Of a stretch of DNA of 64,000 nucleotides, positions 34,197 through 44,434 are shown piece by piece; the first letter of the stretch is position 1; each line of letters begins with the position of its first letter. The notes beneath the pieces were generated by a model, which saw only the letters and a program-made list of their open reading frames with translations, had not been told where the DNA came from and did no database searches. Both the position numbers and the translations under genes were made by a program. Source of the stretch: Erwinia sp. JUb26 (GTDB taxonomy: Bacteria; Pseudomonadota; Gammaproteobacteria; Enterobacterales; Enterobacteriaceae). The DNA lies in contig NZ_RJVB01000005.1 of assembly GCF_003751505.1 (NCBI RefSeq), positions 186,001 through 250,000 of the forward strand, read 5' to 3'.

Positions 34197-34412
34197 ATGA
34201 AAACCATTAAAACCCTGTCTGTTGCTGCCGTTGCTGCTCTGTCACTGATGTCTTTCGGTAGCTTTGCTCAGAGCGTTACTGCCACCTCCTCTACCCTTGA
34301 CGGCGCCGAAGCGAAAATTGCCGCTCAGGCTCAGCAGGCGGGTGCAGGCTATAAAATTACCAGCGCACGCGTTGAAAACGGCGCATACGTTTCTGCGGAA
34401 CTGATCAAATAA
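34197..34412 (+). CDS. DUF1471 (YhcN/BhsA-family) small periplasmic protein
   Basis: A 71-residue protein. Residues 1-24 form a signal peptide (TIKTLSVAAVAALSLMSFGSFA|QS). The remainder is a DUF1471 domain (LDGAEAKIAAQAQQAGAGYKITSARVENGAYVSAELIK). Members such as BhsA and YhcN are induced by stress and affect surface properties. I chose the ATG at 34197, eight bases after AAGGA; an in-frame ATG two codons earlier is too close to it. Related to the identical pair at 48366 and 50257, but clearly diverged. A terminator follows. Confidence 0.9.
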   Translation: MKTIKTLSVAAVAALSLMSFGSFAQSVTATSSTLDGAEAKIAAQAQQAGAGYKITSARVENGAYVSAELIK

Positions 34413-34433
34413 AAATGGTCGCATAAGGATATG

Positions 34434-34472
34434 CCAGAAGAGGCCGTCCGATGGGCGGCCTCTTCTGGTTTT
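34434..34472 (+). terminator. Rho-independent terminator
   Basis: CCAGAAGAGGCCG, nine-base loop, CGGCCTCTTCTGG, then TTTT, 22 bases after the DUF1471 stop. Confidence 0.9.
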
Positions 34473-34568
34473 CAGCGTTCGGAAATGTTTTAAACGAGAG
34501 TCATGCCGCACTGAGAGAAGATAAAATCAGCTAAGTTGCTTCATTCACCTTATTCGTCCATCTTCTTC

Positions 34569-34599
34569 ATCCTCAAGCTCACTCGTAATCCTCAAGCTC
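34569..34599. repeat. 12-bp direct repeat at the end of kdpD
   Basis: ATCCTCAAGCTC at 34569-34580 and 34588-34599, seven bases apart. One copy encodes the last residues of KdpD (ELEDYE) and the other lies just after the stop, exactly where kdpE would normally begin. Confidence 0.7.
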
Positions 34600-37269
34600 C
34601 GGCGGTGTCGCCATCGGCAGCGAAATAACAAAACTTACCCCACCCTGCGGACGGTTCTCAGCATAAATGTCCCCGTCATGCATCGCCACAATCGCCTGAC
34701 AGATTGCTAACCCCAGCCCCACACCCGGCACCGAAGATTCTTTGTTGCCGCGAGAGAATTTCTCAAAAATCTGCCGCTCCTGGCCCACGGGAATTCCCGG
34801 ACCGCTGTCCCAAACGGTGAGTTCAAGCCGCGACGCGTCACCCGGCTGCGCCTCAATTCGTCTGGCACGGATCCCCAGCTCGGCTTCCGCCCCGGCATAT
34901 TTCAAGGCGTTCTCCAGCAGATTCGCCAGCACGCGCTCCATCAGCGGCGCATCCACGTCAATCAGCAGCAGCTCAGGCGGCAGATCCAGCTGCACGCTGC
35001 GGTCGGCCAGCGAGGCATTCATCATGCGCAGCGTACTGCCAATCAGCTCATCCAGCGCCAGCCACTCGCGCTTGAGGTGGAAACCGCCGGACTGTAGCCG
35101 CGCCATATCCAGCAGGTTATTGACCAGCCGGATGGTGTTCAGCGTCTGTTCGCGCAGCGCGCTGGCCTGCGGTGCATACGGCGAGTTCTCGCTGGCGAGA
35201 TCCAGGGTCAGGATTTCCGCCTGGCCGAACAGCACCGTCAGCGGCGTACGCAGGTCGTGGGAAAGCGCGGATAATAACGCGTTGCGCAGCTGTTCGCGCT
35301 CGGCCGCCAGCCTTGAGGCCGCCTCGCGCTGGCTGAGGGCCATGCGCTCCAGGGCGTTGGCGATCAGCACGGTAAAGGTTTCCACCAGTCGCTGCTGTTC
35401 CGGGATCATCAGCTGGCGCAGATTCAGCGGTTCAAGGATCAGCAGGCCGAGGGTATCACTGCCGCTTTTTAACGGCAGCATCTGCCAGGGTACGCCGGGC
35501 AACGTGTCGGTCCCGGCACCGGCGGGCTGGCCTTTGGTAAAGCTCCAGTGGGCGATGGCGCGATCCGGCTGGGTGCTGAGATGGGATTCGCCCACCACCT
35601 TCAGCTCGCCCTTTTCATCGGGCAGATGCAGTTCGCTGCGGGCTTGTAACGTACTTTCCAGACTGCGCTGCAGGATGGCGGCGATATCCTGCTGGCTGAG
35701 CGCCCGGCTGAGCGCTTTTGCCATACCGTACAGGTGCTGCGCCCGCTGCTCGCGATAGCGCGCCACCCTTGCCTGATAACGAACGCCCGCCGTCAGATTC
35801 CCAACGATAATCCCCACCGCCAGCATCACGCCGAAGGTCACCAGATACTGCACATCCGACACCGCCATAGTGCCGGTGGGGGCCACAAACACGAGGTCGA
35901 AGGCGATGATATTCAGCAGCGTGGCCACCACCGACGGCCAGCGGCCATAGCGCAGCGCCACCACCACTACCGCCAGCAGATAAACCATCACCAGATTGAC
36001 GGAATCGACGCGCGGCAGCAGCCAGCGCCCCGCCAGCGTGACCAGCGTACAGAGCAGCAATGCCGCCACACAGCCGTGCAGCTGCGTGCGCCAGCGGTTG
36101 TCGTTCGCCGCGTTCTGTCTTGCCAGCGGCGGGCCAATATCCGCAGGCGGATCGTCGAGGGCGACGATCAAAATATCGAGGTCCGGCCCCAGCTCCCCAA
36201 GGCGATCGGCAAAGCGTTCGCGCCACCAGCGTTTACTGGGGCGGCGGCCAAGGATAATTTTGCCGAGGTTGTGATCGCGGGCGTAGCGCAGCACCGCGCG
36301 GGCTTCGCGGGTATCGGAGAGGGTGGCGGTTTCCGCGCCGAGATCGCGCGCCAGCTGCAGCGTGCGCAGAATACCGCGCCGCCGCGCTTCCGGCAGACGG
36401 TACAGACGCGGGGTTTCCACGTACACCGCGTGCCAGACGCAGTCGAGGCGACCGGCCAGCCTGGCGGCGCTGCGCACCAGCTTTTCGCTGCCGCCGTTGT
36501 CGCCGATGCACAGCAGGATCGCATCGCGGGTGTGCCAGACTTTTTCCCGCCCCAGGGTATCGCGCCAGGCGCGCATCTGGTCGTCAACACGATCGGCGGT
36601 ACGGCGCAGCGCCAGCTCGCGCAGGGCAATCAGGTTGCCCTTGCGGAAGAAGTTTTCGATGGCGCGCTCTGCCCCCGCACCGATATAAACTTTACCCTCT
36701 TTCAGCCGCTGGCGCAGATCGTCCGGCGGCAGATCTACCAGCACCACTTCGTCGGCGGCGTCGAAGAACGGGTCCGGCACCGTTTCCCGTACCCGAATAC
36801 CGGTCACGCCGCCCACCACATCGTTCAGGCTTTCGAGGTGCTGAACGTTAACCGTGGTCATCACGTCGATGCCCGCATCCAGCAGCTCTTCGATATCCTG
36901 CCAGCGCTTGGGATGGCGCGAGCCGCGCGCGTTGCTGTGCGCCAGCTCGTCCATGAGGATTACCGCCGGATGGCGGGCCAGTGCGGCATCAAGATCGAAC
37001 TCCGGGTAGCGCTGCTGACCGGTGGCGCGCCTGGGTAACACAGTCAGCCCGGCCAGCAGCGCCGCGGTTTCCGGGCGATCGTGGGTTTCAACGACGCCGA
37101 CCAGAACGTCGAGCCCCTGGCCGCGCAGGCGCTGGGCTTCCTGCAGCATCGACCAGGTTTTCCCTACCCCGGCGCAGGCACCGAAGTAGATTTTCAGTTT
37201 CCCACGGCCTTCATCCGCCGCCTGGCGCAGCAGCGCGTCCGGATCCGGGCGCTGGAGTTCATCGTTCAT
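34579..37269 (-). CDS. kdpD: Osmosensitive K+ channel sensor histidine kinase KdpD
   Basis: A 896-residue sensor kinase (E. coli 894). Residues about 20-230 are the KdpD-type ATP-binding domain (Walker A GACAGVGKT at 30-38; MDELAHSNARGSRHPKRWQDIEELL). A UspA-like domain follows, then four helices (around VAALLLCTLVTLAGRWLL to FGVMLAVGIIVGNL), a GAF domain, the phosphoacceptor ALSHDLRTPLTVLFGQ and ATPase boxes NLLENALKYA, DSGPGIP and GVGLGLAICQAI. The ATG at 37269 follows GGGAGC. It senses low K+ or turgor and phosphorylates KdpE, but no kdpE lies downstream: the next gene is a DUF1471 on the other strand. Confidence 0.97.
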   Translation of the reverse strand: MNDELQRPDPDALLRQAADEGRGKLKIYFGACAGVGKTWSMLQEAQRLRGQGLDVLVGVVETHDRPETAALLAGLTVLPRRATGQQRYPEFDLDAALARHPAVILMDELAHSNARGSRHPKRWQDIEELLDAGIDVMTTVNVQHLESLNDVVGGVTGIRVRETVPDPFFDAADEVVLVDLPPDDLRQRLKEGKVYIGAGAERAIENFFRKGNLIALRELALRRTADRVDDQMRAWRDTLGREKVWHTRDAILLCIGDNGGSEKLVRSAARLAGRLDCVWHAVYVETPRLYRLPEARRRGILRTLQLARDLGAETATLSDTREARAVLRYARDHNLGKIILGRRPSKRWWRERFADRLGELGPDLDILIVALDDPPADIGPPLARQNAANDNRWRTQLHGCVAALLLCTLVTLAGRWLLPRVDSVNLVMVYLLAVVVVALRYGRWPSVVATLLNIIAFDLVFVAPTGTMAVSDVQYLVTFGVMLAVGIIVGNLTAGVRYQARVARYREQRAQHLYGMAKALSRALSQQDIAAILQRSLESTLQARSELHLPDEKGELKVVGESHLSTQPDRAIAHWSFTKGQPAGAGTDTLPGVPWQMLPLKSGSDTLGLLILEPLNLRQLMIPEQQRLVETFTVLIANALERMALSQREAASRLAAEREQLRNALLSALSHDLRTPLTVLFGQAEILTLDLASENSPYAPQASALREQTLNTIRLVNNLLDMARLQSGGFHLKREWLALDELIGSTLRMMNASLADRSVQLDLPPELLLIDVDAPLMERVLANLLENALKYAGAEAELGIRARRIEAQPGDASRLELTVWDSGPGIPVGQERQIFEKFSRGNKESSVPGVGLGLAICQAIVAMHDGDIYAENRPQGGVSFVISLPMATPPELEDYE

Positions 37270-37360
37270 AATGCTCCCTGTGATCAAAACGGCGAAAAAC
37301 CGCACCGGATTAAGATCGCGATACGGCTCGTTGTATCAGCCCATTAAGGCGGTCTTGCGA

Positions 37361-37927
37361 CTACATCGCATCCAGCGCCAGATTCAGCGCCAGTACGTTG
37401 ACCGTCGGATCGCCGATAAACGCCGGCACCGGCGTGTGGATCTGCTGCTCAATCAGCTTCTGCACCACGCCCAGCGGCAGCTGCCTTGCGGCGGCAATGC
37501 GGGGAGCCTGCCAGCGCGCCGCCTGCGGTGAAATCGCCGGGTCAAGCCCGCTGCCGGACGCGGTCAGCAGATCCACCGGTATCGGTCCGACGGCCTGCGG
37601 GTTGGCCGCACGCAGCGCCGCAACACGCTGTTCCAGCGCCTGGTCAAGCGCCGGATTACTCGCCGCCAGGTTGCTGCCGGAGGAGGCCAGCGGATTATAG
37701 GGTGCATCGCCGGTGGCCGAAGGACGCCCCTGGAAGTAGCCCGGCTGGCTGAAGTTCTGCCCAATCAGCGCGGAGCCGCGGATTTCACCCCCCTGCTCGA
37801 TCGGCGAACCGATGGCCTGATGCGGGAACCACCACTGTGCCAGCCCGGTGGTCAGTAAAGGATAAAACACGCCGACAATCAGCGTCAGTATTAACAGTAA
37901 AAACAGTGCAGGGCGACATTGACTCAT
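37361..37927 (-). CDS. kdpC: K+-transporting ATPase subunit C
   Basis: A 188-residue KdpC (E. coli 190). One N-terminal helix ([24 protein letters not shown]) is followed by the periplasmic domain with [41 protein letters not shown] and [17 protein letters not shown], all conserved. It stabilises the KdpFABC complex and aids high-affinity K+ binding. AAGGAGAA precedes the ATG. It is followed by kdpD after 91 bp. Confidence 0.97.
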   Translation of the reverse strand: MSQCRPALFLLLILTLIVGVFYPLLTTGLAQWWFPHQAIGSPIEQGGEIRGSALIGQNFSQPGYFQGRPSATGDAPYNPLASSGSNLAASNPALDQALEQRVAALRAANPQAVGPIPVDLLTASGSGLDPAISPQAARWQAPRIAAARQLPLGVVQKLIEQQIHTPVPAFIGDPTVNVLALNLALDAM

Positions 37928-37938
37928 GATGGTTCTCC

Positions 37939-39987
37939 TTACGCCAGACCGGTCACGGTCAGCAGCATATCGATAAGCTTAATACCGGCGAACGGCACCA
38001 GCAGCCCGCCCACGCCGTACAGCCACAGGTTACGGCGCAGCAGCGCCGCCGCGCTCAGCGGACGATAGCTCACGCCCTTCAGCGCCAGTGGGATCAGAAA
38101 CACGATAATCAGCGCGTTAAAGATCACCGCCGACAGCATCGCCGAGGCGGGGGAATGCAGGTGCATCACGTTGAGCATATTCAGCTGCGGATAGGTCGCT
38201 GCAAAAGCCGCCGGGATGATGGCGAAATACTTCGCCACGTCGTTGGCGATGCTGAAGGTAGTCAGCGAACCGCGGGTCATCAGCATCTGCTTGCCGATAT
38301 GCACCACCTCCAGCAGCTTGGTCGGGTTGGAGTCCAGATCGACCATGTTCCCCGCCTCTTTCGCCGCCTGGGTACCGGAGTTCATCGCCACAGCAACGTC
38401 AGCCTGCGCCAGCGCCGGGGCATCGTTGGTGCCGTCGCCGGTCATCGCCACCAGGCGTCCTTCCGCCTGGTACTGGCGGATCAACGCCAGCTTGGCTTCC
38501 GGCGTGGCTTCCGACAGGAAGTCATCCACCCCGGCTTCGGCGGCGATGGCGGCGGCGGTCAGCGGGTTATCGCCGGTGATCATGATGGTTTTAATACCCA
38601 TTTTGCGCATTTCAGCGAAGCGTTCTTTGATGCCGCCTTTCACGATATCCTTCAGCTCCACCACGCCCATGACTTTCGCGCCGTCGCACACCACCAGCGG
38701 CGTACCGCCCGCCCGCGCCACCTGTTCCACCAGGCCGTTCACTTCCTGTGGGAACTGGCCGCCGTTGCTGTCGATATGGCGGCGCACTGCATCCACCGCG
38801 CCCTTGCGCACGGCCCTCTGCTGCACGTTGACCCCGCTCATGCGCGTCTGCGCCGAGAACGGAATAAAGGTGGCGTCCAGGCTGCTCAGATCGCGTTCGC
38901 GCAGATTAAATTTCTGCTTCGCCAGCACCACGATGCTGCGCCCTTCCGGGGTTTCATCGGCCAGCGAGGCCAGCTGCGCCGCATCGGCCAGCTGTTCCGC
39001 CGTGACGCCCGGTGCGGGCAGAAACTGCGTCGCCTGACGGTTGCCGAGGGTGATGGTGCCGGTTTTATCCAGCATCAGCACGTCAACGTCACCCGCAGCC
39101 TCAACCGCGCGGCCGCTGGTCGCAATGACGTTGGCCGCCAGCATGCGGCTCATGCCCGCCACGCCGATCGCCGACAGCAGGCCGCCGATAGTGGTAGGGA
39201 TCAGGCAGACCAGCAGCGCCACCAGCACGGTGATGCTGACCGTGCTGCCGCCCCAGGCGGAGAACGGATACAGCGTCGCGGTGGCCAGCAGGAAGACAAT
39301 GGTCAACGCCACCAGCAGGATGGTCAGGGCGATCTCGTTCGGCGTTTTACGCCGCGTTGCACCTTCCACCATGGCAATCATTCGATCGAGGAAGGTTTCC
39401 CCCGGATTCACGCTGCACTGAACCACCAGCCAGTCGGAGAGTATGCGCGTCCCGCCGGTCACCGAGGAAAAATCCCCGCCGGATTCGCGGATCACCGGCG
39501 CAGACTCCCCGGTGATCGCACTTTCATCCACCGACGCGCCGCCGGACAGCACTTCGCCGTCGCAGGGGATAATGTCCCCGGCTTCCACCAGCACCCAGTC
39601 GCCTTTGCGCAGGCTGTCCGCCGCCACCGGCTGATGGCTGGCCCCGAAGCGCGCCTCGCTGAGCTTTTTGGCAAAGCTGGTTTTGGTCACGCCCTTCAGG
39701 CTATTGGCCTGCGCCTTGCTGCGCCCTTCCGCCAGCGCTTCGGCGAAGTTAGCGAACAGCACGGTGAACCACAGCCACAGGGAGATGGCGGCGGTGAAGC
39801 CTGGCTCGCCCGGCGTTTTCCCTGCCGCCATGGCGATCGCCAGCAGCGTGGTGATGACGCTACCCAACCACACCACAAACATCACCGGGTTACGCACCTG
39901 TACGCGCGGGTCCAGTTTTTTCAGCGCATCAAGCAGCGCCACGCTCATCAGTGCGCCGTCAAACAGCGCCTGTTGATTCCGACTCAT
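37939..39987 (-). CDS. kdpB: K+-transporting P-type ATPase subunit B
   Basis: A 682-residue catalytic subunit. The phosphorylated aspartate D307 is in [13 protein letters not shown], and the regulatory serine S162 in ITGESAPV has the same number as in E. coli. [20 protein letters not shown] is the hinge motif. ATP hydrolysis here drives K+ uptake through KdpA. GGAGAA precedes the ATG, 18 bases after kdpA. The antisense strand has long open frames here, which I regard as composition artefacts. Confidence 0.98.
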   Translation of the reverse strand: MSRNQQALFDGALMSVALLDALKKLDPRVQVRNPVMFVVWLGSVITTLLAIAMAAGKTPGEPGFTAAISLWLWFTVLFANFAEALAEGRSKAQANSLKGVTKTSFAKKLSEARFGASHQPVAADSLRKGDWVLVEAGDIIPCDGEVLSGGASVDESAITGESAPVIRESGGDFSSVTGGTRILSDWLVVQCSVNPGETFLDRMIAMVEGATRRKTPNEIALTILLVALTIVFLLATATLYPFSAWGGSTVSITVLVALLVCLIPTTIGGLLSAIGVAGMSRMLAANVIATSGRAVEAAGDVDVLMLDKTGTITLGNRQATQFLPAPGVTAEQLADAAQLASLADETPEGRSIVVLAKQKFNLRERDLSSLDATFIPFSAQTRMSGVNVQQRAVRKGAVDAVRRHIDSNGGQFPQEVNGLVEQVARAGGTPLVVCDGAKVMGVVELKDIVKGGIKERFAEMRKMGIKTIMITGDNPLTAAAIAAEAGVDDFLSEATPEAKLALIRQYQAEGRLVAMTGDGTNDAPALAQADVAVAMNSGTQAAKEAGNMVDLDSNPTKLLEVVHIGKQMLMTRGSLTTFSIANDVAKYFAIIPAAFAATYPQLNMLNVMHLHSPASAMLSAVIFNALIIVFLIPLALKGVSYRPLSAAALLRRNLWLYGVGGLLVPFAGIKLIDMLLTVTGLA

Positions 39988-40005
39988 CTTATGATTCTCC
40001 GCTCG

Positions 40006-41691
40006 TTAACGACTGAGCATGTGCAGATGTTCCGCCACCGGCCCCAGGGCCAGTGCCGGGATAAAGGTCAGCGCGCCCACCAGCAGCACGGTGCCAATCA
40101 GCAGGGCAATAAACAGCGCGCCGTGGGTAGGCAGGGTGCCGTTGCCCTGCGGCTGGATTTTTTTGCACGCCAGGGAACCGGCGATGGCCAGCACCGGAAT
40201 GATGATGCCGAAGCGGCCCACCAGCATGCAGAACGCCAGCAGCAGGTTCCAGAACGGCGTGTTGGCGCTGAGGCCACCGAAGGCGCTGCCGTTGTTGTTG
40301 GCCGCCGAGGAAACCGCGTACAGCACCTCGGAAAAACCGTGGGTGCCGGGGTTCAGCATCGCGCTGCGTCCGGCGTCGGTCATCATCGCCAGCGCAGTGC
40401 CCAACAGCACCAGCGTCGGCGTCACCAGGATCGCCAGCGCGGTCATTTTCATCTCCCGGACGTCGATTTTTTTGCCGAGGTACTCCGGCGAGCGACCGAT
40501 CATCAGCCCGGCGATAAACACCGCCAGCAGCACGAACAGCAGCATGCCGTACAGCCCCGCGCCCACGCCGCCAAACACCACTTCACCGATCTGCATCAGC
40601 CACATCGGCACCATGCCGCCCAGCGCGGTAAAGGAGTCGTGCATCGCGTTCACCGCACCGCAGGAGGCGGCGGTGGTGATCACCGCAAACAGGCTGGAGT
40701 TGAGGATGCCAAACCGCGTCTCTTTCCCTTCCATGTTGGCGGCGCTATCCGCCCCCAGCGTCAGGAAGTGCGGGTTGCCCTGTAGCTCCGCCCACATCAC
40801 CACCGCCACGGCGGCGATAAACATCAGCGACATCGCCCACAGCAGCGTATGGCCCTGACGCCGGTCGCGCAGCGCGTCGCCGAAGGCAAAGCACAGCGCA
40901 GCCGGGATCAGGAAAATTGCCAGCATCTGCACAAAATTACTCAGCGCGGTGGGGTTCTCAAACGGATGCGCGGAGTTGGCATTAAAGAAACCGCCGCCGT
41001 TGGTGCCCAGCATTTTAATCGCCTCCTGCGAGGCCACCGGCCCCATCGGCAGCACCTGCTTCGCGCCCTCCAGCGTGGTCAGTTCCACGTAGCCATGCAG
41101 GTTTTGCAGCACGCCCTGGCTGACCAGGAACAGCGCCATCAGCAGGGAGAGCGGCAGCAGCACATAAAGGGTGATGCGGGTGATATCACGCCAGGCGTTG
41201 CCCAGATCGTCCAGCGCGCGATTGGCAAAGCCCCGGATCAGCGCGAAGGCCACGGCGATACCGGTGGCGGCGGAGAGGAAGTTCTGCACGGTTAAGCCGA
41301 CCATCTGGCTGAAATAGCTCAGGGTGCTTTCCCCGGCGTAGGACTGCCAGTTGGTATTGGTGACAAAGCTGACCGCGGTGTTCAGCGCCAGATGCCAGCT
41401 CAGCCCCGGCAGCCCCTGCGGATTGAGCGGCAGGTGGCTCTGATTGAGCAGCATCAGGAACAGCAGCACCAGTCCAAGGGCGTTAAACAGCAGGATTGCC
41501 AGCAGATAGCGCTGCCAGTTCATTCCCCCCGGCGCAACGCCGCTCACCCGCCACAGCAGGCGCTCGGTAGCGGCCAACCCCGGCACGGAACGGTCGGCAA
41601 TCAGCCACGCCAGCCCGCGGCCTAACGGACGGGCAAGCACCAGCAGCAGCACCATGTAACAGCCGATCAGTAAAAAGGCGGAGGCAGCCAT
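40006..41691 (-). CDS. kdpA: K+-transporting ATPase subunit A (channel-like)
   Basis: A 561-residue K+-selective pore subunit (E. coli 557), related to Trk/KtrB channels. Selectivity-filter regions are visible in [34 protein letters not shown] and [14 protein letters not shown]. The start overlaps the kdpF stop by one base (TGATG). It takes K+ from the periplasm and passes it to KdpB. Confidence 0.98.
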   Translation of the reverse strand: MAASAFLLIGCYMVLLLVLARPLGRGLAWLIADRSVPGLAATERLLWRVSGVAPGGMNWQRYLLAILLFNALGLVLLFLMLLNQSHLPLNPQGLPGLSWHLALNTAVSFVTNTNWQSYAGESTLSYFSQMVGLTVQNFLSAATGIAVAFALIRGFANRALDDLGNAWRDITRITLYVLLPLSLLMALFLVSQGVLQNLHGYVELTTLEGAKQVLPMGPVASQEAIKMLGTNGGGFFNANSAHPFENPTALSNFVQMLAIFLIPAALCFAFGDALRDRRQGHTLLWAMSLMFIAAVAVVMWAELQGNPHFLTLGADSAANMEGKETRFGILNSSLFAVITTAASCGAVNAMHDSFTALGGMVPMWLMQIGEVVFGGVGAGLYGMLLFVLLAVFIAGLMIGRSPEYLGKKIDVREMKMTALAILVTPTLVLLGTALAMMTDAGRSAMLNPGTHGFSEVLYAVSSAANNNGSAFGGLSANTPFWNLLLAFCMLVGRFGIIIPVLAIAGSLACKKIQPQGNGTLPTHGALFIALLIGTVLLVGALTFIPALALGPVAEHLHMLSR

Positions 41692-41780
41692 CAGAACTCC
41701 TCCGCGTTAAGCAGGGCATAAATCAGATAACCCAACAGGGCAAACACCAGCACAATGCCGGTTATAGCAGCAGCGCTCAC
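41691..41780 (-). CDS. kdpF: KdpF small membrane subunit
   Basis: A 29-residue hydrophobic peptide with a GTG start (41778-41780) six bases after GGAGG. It reads [19 protein letters not shown] followed by YALLNAEEF, nearly the same as E. coli KdpF. It forms one transmembrane helix and stabilises the KdpABC complex. The stop overlaps the kdpA start. The first gene of the operon. Confidence 0.95.
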   Translation of the reverse strand: MSAAAITGIVLVFALLGYLIYALLNAEEF

Positions 41781-41860
41781 AGCACACCTCCAGAGGCGTT
41801 TCAGATGGCTGATATTGTTGCGAGCGGCGTGCAAAGTTGGTGTAAAAATGCGGGGTCAGG

Positions 41861-41882
41861 GTGTAAAAAAAGTATAAAAATG
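41861..41882 (-). promoter_or_regulatory. KdpE binding box in the kdpF promoter
   Basis: On the minus strand the region reads CATTTTTATACTTTTTTTAC followed by AC and a C-rich stretch. It agrees, as I recall it, with the E. coli KdpE site in front of kdpF. It is about 80 bp before kdpF. Confidence 0.75.
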
Positions 41883-41892
41883 GACTAACTTT

Positions 41893-42807
41893 TCACTTCA
41901 GCGAGACATCCTTAATCTGCGCCTTCGGCTTCACGCCGCCGGTCACCAGCCACACCGCCACGATAATCACCAGTCCGCCGCCGATAAAGCCGCTGGAGAT
42001 GGTCTCGCCCAGGAACAGATAGCCCCACAGCACGCCAAAAGGGGGGATCAGGAAGGTGACGGTGAGGGTTTTCAGCGGGCCGATATCGGCAATCAGCCGG
42101 AAGAACAGGATATAGGCCCAGGCGGTACATACCAGCCCCAGCGCCAGCACGCACAGCCAGACGCCGGGATGCTGCCAGTCCACCGCGGGCTGGACGGCGA
42201 CCGAGGTGATAAAGATCGGCAGCATAAACAGGGTGGCCCCCATCTGGCTGCCGAGCGCCACCAGTTTGGCATCCAGCCCGCCGCGATCGCCGATCCATTT
42301 TTTGGTGAGGAACCCGGCCATCGCGTAACAGGCGGTGGCGACCAGACACGCGGCGATGCCCAGCAGCACATCGTGGGTCAGCGCCAGGCTGCCGGTGGTG
42401 GTCAGCAGCACGATCCCCGATAATCCCAGCACCACGCCACCCAGCTTGCGCAGCGTAAACTGTTCGCTGAACAGCAGGCCACCGATCAGCACGCCCATCA
42501 GCGGCGTGGTGGCATTCAGAATGGCGGAATAGCCCGCGGGCAGCCATTTTGCCGCCAGACAGTACATCACAAACGGTACGGCGGAGTTGATCACTCCCAG
42601 CAGCACCGCCGGCAGCGCTTTACCGTTAAAGGTAAACTTCACCCGCAGGATCAGCAGCAGCACGACCAGGCCCAGACAGCCAAAGAAAACGCGCAGAAAA
42701 GCGGTATTCAGCGAGCCAAAAACCGGCGTGGCAACCCGCATAAACAGAAAGCTGGCGCCCCAGATGGCGGCAAGCAGCAGCAAACGACCCATATCCCCTT
42801 GTCTCAC
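41893..42807 (-). CDS. EamA-family (DMT superfamily) transporter
   Basis: A 304-residue protein with ten helices in two EamA repeats: LLLLAAIWGASFLFMRVATPVFGSLNTAFLRVFFG and GIAACLVATACYAMAGFLTKKWI, and the typical PLMGVLIGGLLFSEQFTLRKLGGVVLGLSGIVLL and PFGVLWGYLFLGETISSGFIGGGLVI. GTG at 42807 follows GGGAGA; an ATG 15 bases downstream is less well placed. Probably exports a metabolite or amino acid; substrate unknown. Alone on its strand. Confidence 0.92.
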   Translation of the reverse strand: MRQGDMGRLLLLAAIWGASFLFMRVATPVFGSLNTAFLRVFFGCLGLVVLLLILRVKFTFNGKALPAVLLGVINSAVPFVMYCLAAKWLPAGYSAILNATTPLMGVLIGGLLFSEQFTLRKLGGVVLGLSGIVLLTTTGSLALTHDVLLGIAACLVATACYAMAGFLTKKWIGDRGGLDAKLVALGSQMGATLFMLPIFITSVAVQPAVDWQHPGVWLCVLALGLVCTAWAYILFFRLIADIGPLKTLTVTFLIPPFGVLWGYLFLGETISSGFIGGGLVIIVAVWLVTGGVKPKAQIKDVSLK

Positions 42808-43063
42808 GCACTTCTCCCGTTGATAAAAAATTCACTGCCGCAGGGTGATCCCGCCAGCGGAAGAGTAGTTATATGCCGCACCGTCTGGCAAAACAAGCCG
42901 TTATCGGTCATGGAGATTTGTTAACGGAAAGTGGGAGCTGTGTCGTGATCTGGAAAGTTGAAAATGTGAAAGACTTCTCATTAGCCTGCCGGGGTGCTTA
43001 AATCCGCTATCTGCACTCTACTTTAAACGATGAAGGGTTGATTCATCACCGATCGGAGGTTTT

Positions 43064-43459
43064 ATGCTGTCCTCACATACCCTTAGCATCGCTATTCCCC
43101 GTAACTGGGTCGATTTATATGAAACCATCTGGAAACCGGAATTCTTCCCGAAATGGGCTTCCGGGCTGAGCAAAACGCCGCTGGAGCATGATGGCAACGT
43201 CTGGCGAGGTAAAGGCCCGCTGGGCGCGGTTAAGGTGCGTTTTACCGAACACAATCCGTTCTGCATTATGGATCACTACGTGGATACCGGCCTGAGCAAA
43301 GAGATTTTCGTGCCGATGCGCATTGTGGCTAACGGTGCCGGATCGCAGGTGCTGATTACGGTGTTCCGCCAGCCGCTGCTCTCGGACGATCGTTTTGCTC
43401 AGGAGCTGGAGATGGTAAAACAGGATCTGCAAACGCTGCACACCCTGTTGACCACCTGA
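43064..43459 (+). CDS. SRPBCC-family (polyketide cyclase/START-like) protein
   Basis: A 131-residue helix-grip protein: SSHTLSIAIPRNWVDLYETIWKPEFFPKWASGLSKTPLEHDGNVWRGKGPLGAVKVRFTEHNPFCIMDHYVD. Short hydrophobic-ligand-binding proteins of this type are widespread and mostly uncharacterised. GGAGG precedes the ATG. It is 43 bp before the nucleoside hydrolase. The 256 bp upstream, up to the EamA gene, contain only AT-rich sequence. Confidence 0.8.
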   Translation: MLSSHTLSIAIPRNWVDLYETIWKPEFFPKWASGLSKTPLEHDGNVWRGKGPLGAVKVRFTEHNPFCIMDHYVDTGLSKEIFVPMRIVANGAGSQVLITVFRQPLLSDDRFAQELEMVKQDLQTLHTLLTT

Positions 43460-43502
43460 TTGCACGCGCAGGGATGACAGCCACCACAGAAAGGAGAATC
43501 TG

Positions 43503-44423
43503 ATGCAGAAAATTATTTTTGATACCGATATCGGCGTAGATGACGCCTTCGCGCTGGCCTATGCGGCGAAAAGCACCGACATCCTCGGCATTACCACCGT
43601 ATTCGGCAATGTGTCGGTGGAGCAGGCGGTCAAAAACGCCCGCCTGTTCAGCCAGAAAATCGGCCTCAATGTACCGATTTATCGCGGCAGCTCGCGCCCG
43701 CTGGCCTGTGCGCCTACCCCACCCGCCCTGCAGGTTCACGGCAAAGATGGCCTCGGCGGCGTTTTTGATAACCCGTGCAGCGGCGAAGCGGATAACGCCA
43801 TTCACTTTATTATCAACCGCGTTCGCCAGCATCCCGGTGAAATTACTCTGGTCGCCATCGGGCCGCTGACCAATATCGCCGCAGCGATCAATCAGGCCCC
43901 GGATATCGTGGCGAAGGTGGCGCAGCTGGTGATTATGGGCGGCGCATTCGGCACGCTCGGCCACGGCGGTAACGTCACGCCGTTTGCCGAATTCAATATC
44001 TGGAAAGATCCGCACGCGGCGGATCAGGTGCTCAGCTCACAGCTGAAAATCGTGGTGCTGCCGCTGGATGTCACACATCAGGTGCAAATCAGCGGAGAAG
44101 ACATTCGCAGCCTGAACCGGCCGGAGCTGGAGGCGATTTCCCGCAGCTACCTGCAGTACAGCCTGGAGAAAGAAGGGTTCGAAGGGATGGCGCTGCACGA
44201 TACGCTGACCATTGCCTGGCTGAATCATCCCGAATTATTCGGCATTACCCAATCACCAGTGCGGGTGGTGACGGAAGGGATTTCACGCGGGCAGACGCTG
44301 CGCCGGCTGCATCCTCTGGCGTCACGCGATGACCCGTTTGCCGCTGCCGGCATCCAGAAACTGTGCCTGGCGGTGGACAGCGAACGGGTCAAAGCGCATT
44401 TCCTTGTGGCGCTACGCGACTGA
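43503..44423 (+). CDS. Inosine/uridine-preferring nucleoside hydrolase
   Basis: A 306-residue nucleoside hydrolase (RihA/RihB/RihC family). The Ca2+-binding N-terminal motif is IIFDTDIGVDDAFAL. Further motifs are LGITTVFGNVSVEQAVKNARLF, VHGKDGLGGV, ITLVAIGPLTNIAAAI, VIMGGAFGTLGHGGNVTPFAEFNIWKDPHAADQVL and LPLDVTHQV. It cleaves ribonucleosides to base and ribose. AAGGAGAA lies seven bases before the ATG. Confidence 0.94.
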   Translation: MQKIIFDTDIGVDDAFALAYAAKSTDILGITTVFGNVSVEQAVKNARLFSQKIGLNVPIYRGSSRPLACAPTPPALQVHGKDGLGGVFDNPCSGEADNAIHFIINRVRQHPGEITLVAIGPLTNIAAAINQAPDIVAKVAQLVIMGGAFGTLGHGGNVTPFAEFNIWKDPHAADQVLSSQLKIVVLPLDVTHQVQISGEDIRSLNRPELEAISRSYLQYSLEKEGFEGMALHDTLTIAWLNHPELFGITQSPVRVVTEGISRGQTLRRLHPLASRDDPFAAAGIQKLCLAVDSERVKAHFLVALRD

Positions 44424-44434
44424 ACCTGCCGGGA

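Noticed and set aside
38155-40785. Very long open frame on the plus strand opposite kdpB and kdpA
   Set aside because: It is antisense to two well-conserved genes, and its protein is rich in His, Gln and Arg as expected from reversed GC-rich codons. No ribosome site or homology is evident.
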